In this document: positions 49,405 through 57,296 of the stretch, in pieces
Numbering within the stretch: the first letter of the stretch is position 1
Layout: each line of letters opens with the position of its first letter
Notes under the pieces: generated by a model
The model's database searches: none
What the model was told of the DNA's origin: nothing
The model's input: the letters and a program-made list of their open reading frames with translations, nothing else
NCBI RefSeq assembly: GCF_000716785.1
Contig: NZ_JNYY01000031.1
Coordinates: forward strand, 12,797 to 76,796
Direction: 5' to 3'
Origin: Amycolatopsis vancoresmycina
GTDB taxonomy: Bacteria > Actinomycetota > Actinomycetes > Mycobacteriales > Pseudonocardiaceae
DNA: 64,000 nucleotides
Program-made: the position numbers and the translations under genes

Positions 49405-52323
49405 GTGGAGTTTCGGATGCTCGGCCCGCTGGAGGCGTGGCACGACGGCGTGCCGGTGCCGCTGGGTGACCAGCAGCAGCGGTTCGTCCTCGTCGTGCTG
49501 CTCCTGCACGCCAACAAGCCCGTGACACCCGCCCGCCTGGCCGAAATCGTCTGGGCCGACCGCGAAGCCAAGCCCACCCTCGTGCGCAGCTACATCAAGC
49601 GGCTGCGGGACGTCGTCGGGGACGCGACCATCGAGACCACCCCGACCGGCTACCTGCTGCGGATCGGCGACGACCAGCTCGACACCGCGCGGTTCGCCCG
49701 GCTGCGCGCCGAAGCCGCCGACGTCCGCGCCGACGACCCGCGCCGGGCGATCGCGCTGCTGCGCGAGGCCGTCGGCCTGTGGCGGGGCAAGTTCCTCGAA
49801 GACATCGACATCGACCGCGTCGGCGGGGCCGAGGTGATCTCGCCCGACGAGAGCTACCCCGACGTCGTCGGCGACCTGGCCGAGCTGGAGATCGAGGCCG
49901 GCGACCACCGCCCGGCGCGCGACCGGCTGCGGCCGCTCGTCCAGGCCGATCCGGCCAGCCAGAAGCACGCCGAACTGCTCATCCGCGCGCTGCTCGCCGG
50001 CGGCGACCGGGTGGCGGCCCTGCGCGTCTTCCACGGCACCCGCGAGGCCCTCGCCGCGCTGCGGATGGCGCCCGGGCCGGTGCTGCGCAAGCTCGCCGCG
50101 CGGGCCGAGCAGGGCGATCCGCCCAGCTCGCTGCCGTCGCGGCCCGGCGGGTTCACCGGCCGGGCCGGGGAGATCGCCGCGATCGAGGCCGCCGCCGGGG
50201 CCGGGCGGCGCGCCGTCTGGGTCAGCGGTGCGCCCGGGGTCGGCAAGACCGGGCTGGTGGTCGAGGCCGCGCACCGGCTGCGCGGCCGGTTCCCCGACGG
50301 CCAGCTGCTGGTCCGGCTGAACGGCTTCACCCCCGGCGTCGACCCGGTCGACGTCGGCGACGCCCTCAGCGAGCTGCTGATCGAACTCGGCGTGCCCGCC
50401 GAGCAGATCCCGGCCACCGTGGGCCGCAAGGTCACGCTCTACCAGGCGACGCTCTGGGGCACGCGCACGCTCGTCGTGCTGGACAACGCCGCGTCGCCCG
50501 CGCAGATCCGGCCGCTGCTGCCCGAGGCGGACGGCTGCCTGGCCGTCATCACCAGCCGCCGGATGGGCGACGCCGACACCGGCGAGCCCCTCCGGCTCGC
50601 GCCGCTGCCGCCGGAGGAAGCGATCGAGCTGTTCCACACGCTCATCGGGCCGTCGCGGGTGCGCGGCCGGGCGGCCGAGGTGGCCAAGGTCGTCCGGCGG
50701 TGCGGTTACCTGCCGATGCCCGTCCGGGTGGCGGCCGCGCTGTTCCGGCGGCACGACCGGTGGCCGCTGGAGCACCTGCTGCGCCTGCTCGAGGAAAACG
50801 GGCCGTGGGGCACCGAGGACGACGGCGGCACCGCTGCCGTCCGCGCGTCCTTCCACCAGCTCGGGGAGCCGCAGCGGGCCCTGTTCCGGCTGCTCGGCAG
50901 CCTGCCGGGGCCGGACGTGGACGTCACCGGCGGGGCGGCGCTGGCCGGCTGCGACGTCGCCGAAGCGCGGCTGCTGCTCGACGACCTGCACGAGGTCAGC
51001 CTGCTGGAGGAGGCCGCGCCCGAGCGGTACCAGATGCTCGACCCGCTCAAGGAGTTCGCCGCCGTCGAGCCGGCGCCACGGCACGCGCTGGTGCGGCTGC
51101 TCGACTACTACCTCGTCACGCTGGCGGGTGCGGTCGCCGCCGCGTACCCCTTCGACCGTGCGCAGCTGCCCTCGACGACGGACCGGTTCTGCCCGGTGAC
51201 GCCGCGCTTCGCCGACGCCGACGCCGGGCTGCGGTGGATCGTCGCCGAGCGCGACAACCTCGTGGCCGCCATCCGCTACGCCGCCGGGCACGCGCTGCCC
51301 GAGCACACGTGGCGGCTGGCCGTGCTGCTGTGGCGGTACCTGCACACGACCAACCAGTTCGAGGACTGGATCGGCACGCTGGAACTCGCCTGGAAGATCG
51401 TCTCCGCCGACACGGGCAACGACTACGGCCAGGCGCACGTGCTGCTGCGGCTGGCCACCGCGCACGACCGCCGCGGGCAGCTCGCGGAGGCGCTGGAACT
51501 CGCCGCCCAGGCGCTGCCCAAGTGGCGCCGCCTCGGTGACCCGCGCGGCGAAGCGGCGACGCTCTGCGCGCTCGCCATCCCGACCATGGAACTGGGCCGG
51601 CACGACCAGGCGATGGCGCACCTGGAGGCCGCGCTGGCCAAGTACGAGCAGACCGAGGACCGGCGGGGCGAGGCCCACGCGCTCAGCATGCTGGGCTACC
51701 TCAACGAACTGCACGGGCACCTCGAAGTCGCGTTGCGGCAGCACGAATCCGCCGCGCGGATGCTGCGGGAGATCGGCCACGTCCAGGGCGTGGCGCACAC
51801 GTTGAACAACCTCGGCTCGGTGCAGGAACGGCTCGGCCTGCTGACCGAGGCGCTGGCCAGCTACACGGACGCGCACGGGCACGCCGCCGGCATCGGCGAC
51901 CACTGCGTCGAGGCGTACGCGCTGAACAACATCGGCAACGTGCACCGGCAGCGCGGCCGGTACGCCGAAGCCGTGCGCTACCACGACAAGGCCAGGGAAG
52001 TGGCGGCCAACGTGCCGGACGCCGACCTGCGCACCCAGCTCTACCTCGACCGCGCCGCGACGGCGCTGGCCCGCGGCGCCCGGCAGGAGGCGCTCACGGC
52101 CTGCAAATCGGCCCTGGACCTGGCCGACGGCAGCGGCAACCGCGCCTACCGGGCCCGTGCCCACCGCGGAGTGGCGGAGACGTTGCACGCGATGGGCGAT
52201 CACGAGGGCGCGGTCACCCACTGGGCCGCGGCCGAGGCCGAGTTCGCCGCGCTCGACCTGCCGGAAGCCGGCGAAGTGCGCGAGGAACGCTCGGCGCTCG
52301 GCTGCGCTTGCGGCCCCCGGTGA
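49405..52323 (+). CDS. AfsR/SARP-family transcriptional regulator (BTAD, NB-ARC, TPR)
   Basis: The protein has 972 residues. An N-terminal OmpR-like winged helix (about 1-90, FRMLGPLEAWHDGVPVPLGD) is joined to a BTAD domain (95-240). An NB-ARC ATPase follows with Walker A GAPGVGKT at 275-282 and VVLDNAASPAQIRPLLPEAD. TPR repeats fill the C-terminal third (ALAKYEQTEDRRGEAHALSM and similar). Such regulators activate antibiotic clusters and are switched by serine/threonine kinases. The GTG at 49405 has GGGGAGG. No biosynthetic cluster follows; a hairpin and a small secreted peptide lie downstream on the other strand. Its target is unknown. Confidence 0.92.
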   Translation: MEFRMLGPLEAWHDGVPVPLGDQQQRFVLVVLLLHANKPVTPARLAEIVWADREAKPTLVRSYIKRLRDVVGDATIETTPTGYLLRIGDDQLDTARFARLRAEAADVRADDPRRAIALLREAVGLWRGKFLEDIDIDRVGGAEVISPDESYPDVVGDLAELEIEAGDHRPARDRLRPLVQADPASQKHAELLIRALLAGGDRVAALRVFHGTREALAALRMAPGPVLRKLAARAEQGDPPSSLPSRPGGFTGRAGEIAAIEAAAGAGRRAVWVSGAPGVGKTGLVVEAAHRLRGRFPDGQLLVRLNGFTPGVDPVDVGDALSELLIELGVPAEQIPATVGRKVTLYQATLWGTRTLVVLDNAASPAQIRPLLPEADGCLAVITSRRMGDADTGEPLRLAPLPPEEAIELFHTLIGPSRVRGRAAEVAKVVRRCGYLPMPVRVAAALFRRHDRWPLEHLLRLLEENGPWGTEDDGGTAAVRASFHQLGEPQRALFRLLGSLPGPDVDVTGGAALAGCDVAEARLLLDDLHEVSLLEEAAPERYQMLDPLKEFAAVEPAPRHALVRLLDYYLVTLAGAVAAAYPFDRAQLPSTTDRFCPVTPRFADADAGLRWIVAERDNLVAAIRYAAGHALPEHTWRLAVLLWRYLHTTNQFEDWIGTLELAWKIVSADTGNDYGQAHVLLRLATAHDRRGQLAEALELAAQALPKWRRLGDPRGEAATLCALAIPTMELGRHDQAMAHLEAALAKYEQTEDRRGEAHALSMLGYLNELHGHLEVALRQHESAARMLREIGHVQGVAHTLNNLGSVQERLGLLTEALASYTDAHGHAAGIGDHCVEAYALNNIGNVHRQRGRYAEAVRYHDKAREVAANVPDADLRTQLYLDRAATALARGARQEALTACKSALDLADGSGNRAYRARAHRGVAETLHAMGDHEGAVTHWAAAEAEFAALDLPEAGEVREERSALGCACGPR

Positions 52324-52326
52324 GCG

Positions 52327-52372
52327 GTCGTGAGTGGTAAGGCGCGTTCTAACCCGCCTTACCACTCACGAC
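52327..52372. terminator. perfect 18-bp inverted repeat between convergent genes
   Basis: GTCGTGAGTGGTAAGGCG (52327-52344) is the exact inverse of CGCCTTACCACTCACGAC (52355-52372), with a 10-nt loop. It lies between the AfsR-type stop and the small-peptide stop, so it can end both transcripts. The CGTGAGTG core is of a kind I associate with dispersed hairpins in Amycolatopsis genomes. Confidence 0.8.
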
Positions 52373-52384
52373 CTGCCCGGGCCG

Positions 52385-52561
52385 TCAACCGTGCCAGGGG
52401 TTGCCGTCGGTGGTGTCCGTCGGGGTCGGCGTGACGACGGCCGCGGCCGGGGCGCCGCCGTTGTCGTCCGCGGACGCCGCGGTGGAACCGAGCAGCGGCA
52501 GGGCCGCGAGCGCGCAGATCGCGAGCGCCGGGCCACCGATTTTGAGCAGCTTCTTGGACAT
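52385..52561 (-). CDS. small secreted peptide, 58 aa
   Basis: The frame encodes 58 residues: a basic start, a hydrophobic core (KIGGPALAICALAALPLLGS) and cleavage near ASADD, leaving about 26 mature residues rich in Ala, Pro and Thr (TPTPTDTTDGNPWHG at the end). The ATG at 52561 has a perfect GAGGAGGA site 7 bp upstream. It is too short for general ORF cut-offs. Related actinomycete peptides are unannotated. It may be a signalling or envelope peptide; it differs from afsS, which is cytoplasmic. Confidence 0.65.
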   Translation of the reverse strand: MSKKLLKIGGPALAICALAALPLLGSTAASADDNGGAPAAAVVTPTPTDTTDGNPWHG

Positions 52562-52656
52562 GACGAATCCTCCTCGGAAACGGTGATTTCTGAGCGCTTC
52601 GGAGAATTTCCGCGCCCACCACCGAGGATTCGCGCCGCCGCATCGGGCGACAAGGG

Positions 52657-52685
52657 GTTTCCTGTTTCATAAACGAACAGGAAAC
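52657..52685. promoter_or_regulatory. perfect 10-bp inverted repeat upstream of the small secreted peptide
   Basis: GTTTCCTGTT (52657-52666) and AACAGGAAAC (52676-52685) form a perfect palindrome with a 9-nt centre, about 100 bp before the peptide's ATG. The length and symmetry suit a dimeric regulator's operator. Which regulator uses it is unknown. Confidence 0.4.
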
Positions 52686-52756
52686 GTTTCCGCCGCCGCA
52701 TCCACGCACTGTCCACTTCCTGTCCACACCCGGCGCGGATGCTGCAGGCACCCGGC

Positions 52757-52785
52757 GGCCGCGTTCCCGAGGGGGGAACGCGGCC
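52757..52785 (-). terminator. hairpin after the MFS transporter
   Basis: GGCCGCGTTCCC (52757-52768) pairs perfectly with GGGAACGCGGCC (52774-52785). It lies 5 bp after the MFS stop on the minus strand. A loop of only 5 nt makes the stem very stable. Confidence 0.75.
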
Positions 52786-52790
52786 CCGGC

Positions 52791-53924
52791 TCAGCGCACC
52801 GGCTGCGGCTCCGCCGCCGGGATCGCCGCGACGACCAGGGCACCGGCCAGGAGCAGTCCCGACGCCGTGACCAGCGCGATCGACGTCGTCGTGCCGGCCA
52901 CCACGGCCCCCAGGACGGCCACGCCGAGGACCGCGCCCGCCTGGCGGGCCGCGTTCAGGGCCCCGCCGGCCACGCCGGTCAGGTCGGGCGGCGCCGCGGC
53001 GACCACCGCCGTCAGCAGCGCGGGGATCGCCAGCGACACCCCGAAGCCCAGCAGCGCCAGCGCGACCACCGACAGAACCGCCGACGTCGAACACGCTTGC
53101 ACGAAGGTGCCCCCTGCCATCAGCAGAAATCCGGATACGGCCGGAATCCGCGGCCCGAAACGAGCCACCATCCGGCCGGTCAGAATCGGGTTGAACGCCG
53201 TCGGGATCGTCAGTGGAAGAAACGTCAGCCCGGTCGCCGACGGCGGATATCCGCGGGTTTCCTGGAAATACAGGGACAGCACGAACAGCACCCCGGACAG
53301 GCCGAAGTTCACGATCGCGCCCGCCACGAGCCCCAGCGGGAACGCCCGCACCCGGAACAGGCGCGCGGGGAGCATCCGGCCCGGCCTCGGCGGCGTCGAC
53401 GGCGCCGGCCGGGACAGGGCCGTGGCGACCACCGCCACCGGGACGTTGACCAGGAAGATCGCCCGCCAGCCGAACGCCTCGGTCAGGAGACCGCCGAGCA
53501 CCGGCCCGGCCACCAGGCCCGTGCCGCTCAGCGCCGCCCAGACGCCCATCGCCTTCGCCCGCGCGGCCGGCGCCGGCCAGGCCGCGGCGATCAGCGACAG
53601 CGACGAAGGCACCAGCAACGCGCCCGCGACGCCGAGCAGGGCCCGGAGCGCGATCAGCAGGGACGTCGAAAAGGAGAGCGCCGACAAACCGGACAAGGCC
53701 GCGAACGAACCCAGGCCGAGGAAGAACACGCGGCGGGCGCCGAAGCGGTCCGACCACGCGCCCGCCGGCAGGAGGAACACCGCGAACGTCAGCGTGTAGC
53801 CGTTGGAAATCCATTGCTGCGCCGGCAACGAAGACGAGAGGGCCGGGAGCGCGACCGTCACGATCGTCGTGTCCAGCATGACCAGGAAGTAGCCCAGCGA
53901 AAGGCCGATGAGGAGTCTTGCCAC
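52791..53924 (-). CDS. MFS transporter
   Basis: The protein has 377 residues with about 12 membrane helices. The signature between helices 2 and 3 reads GAWSDRFGARRVFFLGLGSF and the motif-C-like GTGLVAGPVLGGLLTEAFGW is at about 133-152, typical of drug:H+ antiporters. It is shorter than the 14-helix DHA2 group, so it is a 12-helix type. GTG 53924. It diverges from the LysR gene across about 84 bp, a classic regulator-exporter pair. Confidence 0.9.
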   Translation of the reverse strand: MARLLIGLSLGYFLVMLDTTIVTVALPALSSSLPAQQWISNGYTLTFAVFLLPAGAWSDRFGARRVFFLGLGSFAALSGLSALSFSTSLLIALRALLGVAGALLVPSSLSLIAAAWPAPAARAKAMGVWAALSGTGLVAGPVLGGLLTEAFGWRAIFLVNVPVAVVATALSRPAPSTPPRPGRMLPARLFRVRAFPLGLVAGAIVNFGLSGVLFVLSLYFQETRGYPPSATGLTFLPLTIPTAFNPILTGRMVARFGPRIPAVSGFLLMAGGTFVQACSTSAVLSVVALALLGFGVSLAIPALLTAVVAAAPPDLTGVAGGALNAARQAGAVLGVAVLGAVVAGTTTSIALVTASGLLLAGALVVAAIPAAEPQPVR

Positions 53925-54007
53925 AGGAGGAAGCCTGGACGCTCGGTGACACCGGTGGAAGCAGGCAGTTACGATGGCCGGTATCGGGAACGCCGATGGG
54001 GGCTGCC

Positions 54008-54910
54008 ATGGAACTGCGCCACCTGCGCACCTTCCGCGTCGTCGCGCGGACGCTCAACTTCACCCGCGCCGCCGCCGAGTTGCACTACGCGCAGTCCAGC
54101 GTCACCGAGCAGATCCAGACCCTGGAAGCGGAACTCGGCTCGAAGCTGTTCGAGCGCGGGCGGCGGCTACGGCTCACCGGCGCCGGGGAACGGCTCATCG
54201 GCTACGCGGACCAGGTGCTCGAGCTCGTCGAGGAAGCCCGAGCCGCGGTCGACGAGGACCGCGGCGAACCCGAGGGCGAGCTGATCATCGGCGCGTTGGA
54301 AACGCTGTGTGCGCACCGGATCCCGGCGCTCTTCGGCGAGTACCGGACGAAGTGGCCGCGCGTGCGCGTGACGCTCCGGGAGGGCGGCCGCGGCGAGCTC
54401 TACCAGGCCGTCCGGCAGTCCGAAATGGACGTCTGCTTCACCTTCGGCGACGCCCCGCCCGACCCGGCCCTCGCGAGCGCGTCGCTGGGCACCGAGCCGC
54501 TCGTCGTCATCGTCCCACCGGGACACCCGTTGGCGAGCCAGGACGAAGTCGGGCCCGGCGACCTCGACGGCGTCGGCTTCCTGGCGACGCCGCCGGGCTG
54601 CGGCTTCCGGGAGATGCTGGACCGGATCGACGGACCGGTCGTCGAAGCCGAAGTCGGCAGCCTCGCCGCTCTCGCGCGGTGCGTGGCCGCCGGCCTGGGC
54701 TGCGCGATCGTGCCCGCCCTGGTCGAGCACGCGGGCGCGGTCGCCGTCCCGCTGGCGGGGGCGACCACCGACGTCACCATGACGTGGCGGCGGCGCGACG
54801 AGCACAAGCCGAGTGTCGCCGCGCTGCTCGCCACCGCCTACGCGTTGTCCAGTAAGGACAGCAGCTCGTCTGGGAGGTCCAAGGTGAACGCCGGGGCGAT
54901 CGACTCGTAG
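54008..54910 (+). CDS. LysR-family transcriptional regulator
   Basis: The protein has 300 residues. The N-terminal helix-turn-helix is MELRHLRTFRVVARTLNFTR, then AAAELHYAQSSVTEQIQTLE, and a substrate-binding-protein-like domain follows (LIIGALETLCAHRIPALFGE; VVIVPPGHPLASQDEVGPGD). It most likely controls the divergent MFS gene in response to the compound exported. ATG 54008 chosen by family start. The stop lies inside the convergent aldo/keto reductase gene, a 73-bp overlap. Confidence 0.92.
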   Translation: MELRHLRTFRVVARTLNFTRAAAELHYAQSSVTEQIQTLEAELGSKLFERGRRLRLTGAGERLIGYADQVLELVEEARAAVDEDRGEPEGELIIGALETLCAHRIPALFGEYRTKWPRVRVTLREGGRGELYQAVRQSEMDVCFTFGDAPPDPALASASLGTEPLVVIVPPGHPLASQDEVGPGDLDGVGFLATPPGCGFREMLDRIDGPVVEAEVGSLAALARCVAAGLGCAIVPALVEHAGAVAVPLAGATTDVTMTWRRRDEHKPSVAALLATAYALSSKDSSSSGRSKVNAGAIDS

Positions 54911-55833
54911 TGCGCCCAGGTCCGCGGGCCGATCAGCGGGATGACGCCGTGGTGCAGCAGCCACGCCAGCGCCACCTGGTTGCCGGCGACTCCCAGCGAT
55001 GAGGCCACTTTGGATACCGCGGCCAGGCGCGCCGCACTGTCCGGGCCCGCGTATGAGCGCCAGATCTGGGTCGACTCCCGGTATGCGGCGTCGTCGTAGA
55101 TCCCGCGCAGCAGCGAGGAATACGCCGCCAGGGAGACGTCCGGGTGCTGCGACAGCCAGTCCAGCAGCTCGCCGCCCGCGATCGACGGGACGTCGGCGCC
55201 GGCCGGGCGCAGGTAGGAATGCTGGACCTGCACCGCCACCGGGGACGCCCAGCCGTTGGCCAGCGCCAGTGAGCGGATGCGCTCCAGGCGCCAGGTCCGG
55301 ACGTTGCTCCAGCCGATGTACCGCACCTTGCCGGAGCGGACCAGTCCGTCCAAAGCGGACAGTGTCTCTTCGAGCGGGGTACGCCGGTCGTCGACGTGGA
55401 CGTAGTAGAGGTCGATGTGGTCGGTGCCGAGGCGCCGCAGGCTCGCCTCCGCCTCGCGCTCGATCACCGCGGCACTCGCGCCTTCGTACGTGCGTTCCCG
55501 CGCTTCCCAGTCCGTCGTGCCGTCCGGTCGGGAGGCCGCGCGAGCGGCGGGGAGGTCCGTGATGCCCGCCGCCACCTTCGTCGCCAGGAACACCCGGTCG
55601 CGCCGGCCGCGCAACAGCTTGCCCAGCAGGGTTTCGCTTTCACCGCCGGAAAACCGCTCGCCCGCCCACCAGGCGTAGCAGTTCGCCGTGTCCAGGAAGT
55701 CGCCGCCGACGTCGAGGTACGCGTCCAGGATGCGCGCCGACACCTGCTCGCCGGTCGACGTGCCCATCGTCATGCAGCCCAGGGAAACCTGGCTCACGTA
55801 CTGGCCGGTCCGGCCCAGTTCCACCGTCTTCAT
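54838..55833 (-). CDS. aldo/keto reductase
   Basis: The protein has 331 residues. The catalytic set is intact: Asp48, Tyr53 (DTANCYAWW), Lys86 (LATKV) and His146 (YYVHVDD). NADPH binding is supported by AYSSLLRGIYDD and IPLIGPRT. Substrate unknown. The gene diverges from a MocR/PdxR-like regulator with 47 bp between starts, so it is the probable target. Family members include pyridoxal reductase, which would fit a MocR partner, but the motifs do not distinguish this. Confidence 0.92.
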   Translation of the reverse strand: MKTVELGRTGQYVSQVSLGCMTMGTSTGEQVSARILDAYLDVGGDFLDTANCYAWWAGERFSGGESETLLGKLLRGRRDRVFLATKVAAGITDLPAARAASRPDGTTDWEARERTYEGASAAVIEREAEASLRRLGTDHIDLYYVHVDDRRTPLEETLSALDGLVRSGKVRYIGWSNVRTWRLERIRSLALANGWASPVAVQVQHSYLRPAGADVPSIAGGELLDWLSQHPDVSLAAYSSLLRGIYDDAAYRESTQIWRSYAGPDSAARLAAVSKVASSLGVAGNQVALAWLLHHGVIPLIGPRTWAHYESIAPAFTLDLPDELLSLLDNA

Positions 55834-55880
55834 ACCGGCCACGCTAGGCCCGGATCGGTCCGGTACTACAGTCCAATTCC

Positions 55881-57203
55881 GTGGCTGGATCACAGACCGA
55901 TTGGGGTGTGCTGCTGGCACCGGCCGGGCCGGGGCCGAAGCACGAACAGCTGGCCAGGGCCCTGCGCCGGGCGATCCGGGACGGCGTCCTGACCGGCGCC
56001 GTCCCGCCGAGCCGCCGGCTCGCGGCCGACCTCGGGTGCTCGCGGTGGGTCGTCACGCAGGCCTACGCCCAGCTCGTCGCCGAGGGGTACCTGGCCGGGC
56101 ACACCGGGTCGGCCACCCGGGTCCGGCCGATGGGCGGCGCGGTGGCCGCGAAGGAACCGGCGCGCGCGGCGCCGCCGCGGTACGACCTCGCTCCCGGCCT
56201 GCCCGACCTGCGGAACTTCCCCCGCCGGCCGTGGGCGGAGGCGGTGCGGGAGGTCCTCGCGACCACGCCGCACACCGACTTCGGGCTGCCCGAGCCGGGC
56301 GGCCACCCCCGGCTGCGGCGGATCCTGGGCGACTACCTCCGGCGCGTCCGCGGCGCCGCGCCCGGCACCGTGCTGGTCTGCGGCGGCGTCACCGACGGCG
56401 TGACCAGCGTCTGCCGCGCCCTGGTCGAGCGCGGTCACACGCGGCTGGCCGTCGAGGATCCCGGGTGGACGCGGTTGCGGCGGGCGGCCGAAGGCGCCGG
56501 GATGACCGTCGAGCCGGTGCCGGTCGACGACGAAGGCATCGACGCCGGGCGGATCCCGGCGGGCGTCCGCGCGGTGCTCGTCACGCCCGCGCACCAGTTC
56601 CCCACCGGTTCCGTCCTTTCGCCGCGGCGGCGGGCCGAACTGCTCGGCTGGGCGCGGGACGTCGACGGGCTGATCCTCGAAGACGACTACGACGCCGAGT
56701 TCCGGTACGACCGGCGGCCCGTCGGCACCGTCCAGGGCACCGACCCGGGGCGGGTCGCGCTCTTCGGCTCGGTCAGCAAGACGCTCAGCCCCGCGCTCGG
56801 GCTCGGCTGGGTGCTGCTTCCTCCACAGTGGACAGTCCGGGCGCACCCGCCGCCCGTGGTCGACCAGCTCGCGCTCGCCGGGTTCGTCGAAAGCGGCGGC
56901 TACGACCGGCACCTGCGGGCCGCGCGGCTGCGCTACCGGGCGCGGCGCGACAAGCTCGTCGCAGCGCTCGGGCCGGCGCGGCTGTCCGGGGTCGCGGCCG
57001 GGCTGCACCTGGTCCTCCACCTCGACCGGGACGCCGCGGCCGTCGCCGGTGCGGCGAAGGCGGCCGGAGTGAAGGTGGCCGACCTCGACGGCTACCGGAC
57101 CACGCCCGGTGCGCCCGCGCTCGTCCTCGGCTACGGCAACCTCGCCGACACCGGTGTCGAAGCCGCCGCGAAGCTGCTTCGGCGGGCTATGACAACGGCT
57201 TGA
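55881..57203 (+). CDS. MocR/PdxR-like regulator (GntR HTH fused to aminotransferase domain)
   Basis: The protein has 440 residues. A GntR winged helix (about 20-80, LARALRRAIRDGVLTGAVPP then RRLAADLGCSRWVVTQAY) is fused to a fold-type I aminotransferase domain, with PLP Lys300 in LFGSVSKTLSPALG and EDDYDAEFRYDRRPVGTV. It is a PLP-dependent regulator, often of vitamin B6 or amine metabolism. GTG 55881. The divergent aldo/keto reductase gene is the likely target; PLP-binding residues are intact. Confidence 0.92.
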   Translation: MAGSQTDWGVLLAPAGPGPKHEQLARALRRAIRDGVLTGAVPPSRRLAADLGCSRWVVTQAYAQLVAEGYLAGHTGSATRVRPMGGAVAAKEPARAAPPRYDLAPGLPDLRNFPRRPWAEAVREVLATTPHTDFGLPEPGGHPRLRRILGDYLRRVRGAAPGTVLVCGGVTDGVTSVCRALVERGHTRLAVEDPGWTRLRRAAEGAGMTVEPVPVDDEGIDAGRIPAGVRAVLVTPAHQFPTGSVLSPRRRAELLGWARDVDGLILEDDYDAEFRYDRRPVGTVQGTDPGRVALFGSVSKTLSPALGLGWVLLPPQWTVRAHPPPVVDQLALAGFVESGGYDRHLRAARLRYRARRDKLVAALGPARLSGVAAGLHLVLHLDRDAAAVAGAAKAAGVKVADLDGYRTTPGAPALVLGYGNLADTGVEAAAKLLRRAMTTA

Positions 57204-57263
57204 CCTGGTTGCCGCCTTCCCAACGGGGGCGCCGATGTGAAAGGCTGCTGGACAGTCCGCCTC

Positions 57264-57277
57264 TGACAACGTTGTCA
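57264..57277. promoter_or_regulatory. LacI-family operator upstream of the GH92 gene
   Basis: TGACAACGTTGTCA is a perfect 14-bp palindrome with the central CG typical of LacI-family repressors of glycan catabolism. It lies 19 bp before the GH92 ATG and just before its ribosome-binding site. No LacI gene is in the window, so the repressor acts from elsewhere. Confidence 0.75.
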
Positions 57278-57296
57278 CCACTGGGAGGTGCGCCCC

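Noticed and set aside
49405..52323. The AfsR-type gene as pathway-specific activator of a biosynthetic cluster
   Set aside because: No polyketide, peptide or terpene synthase lies within the window on either side.
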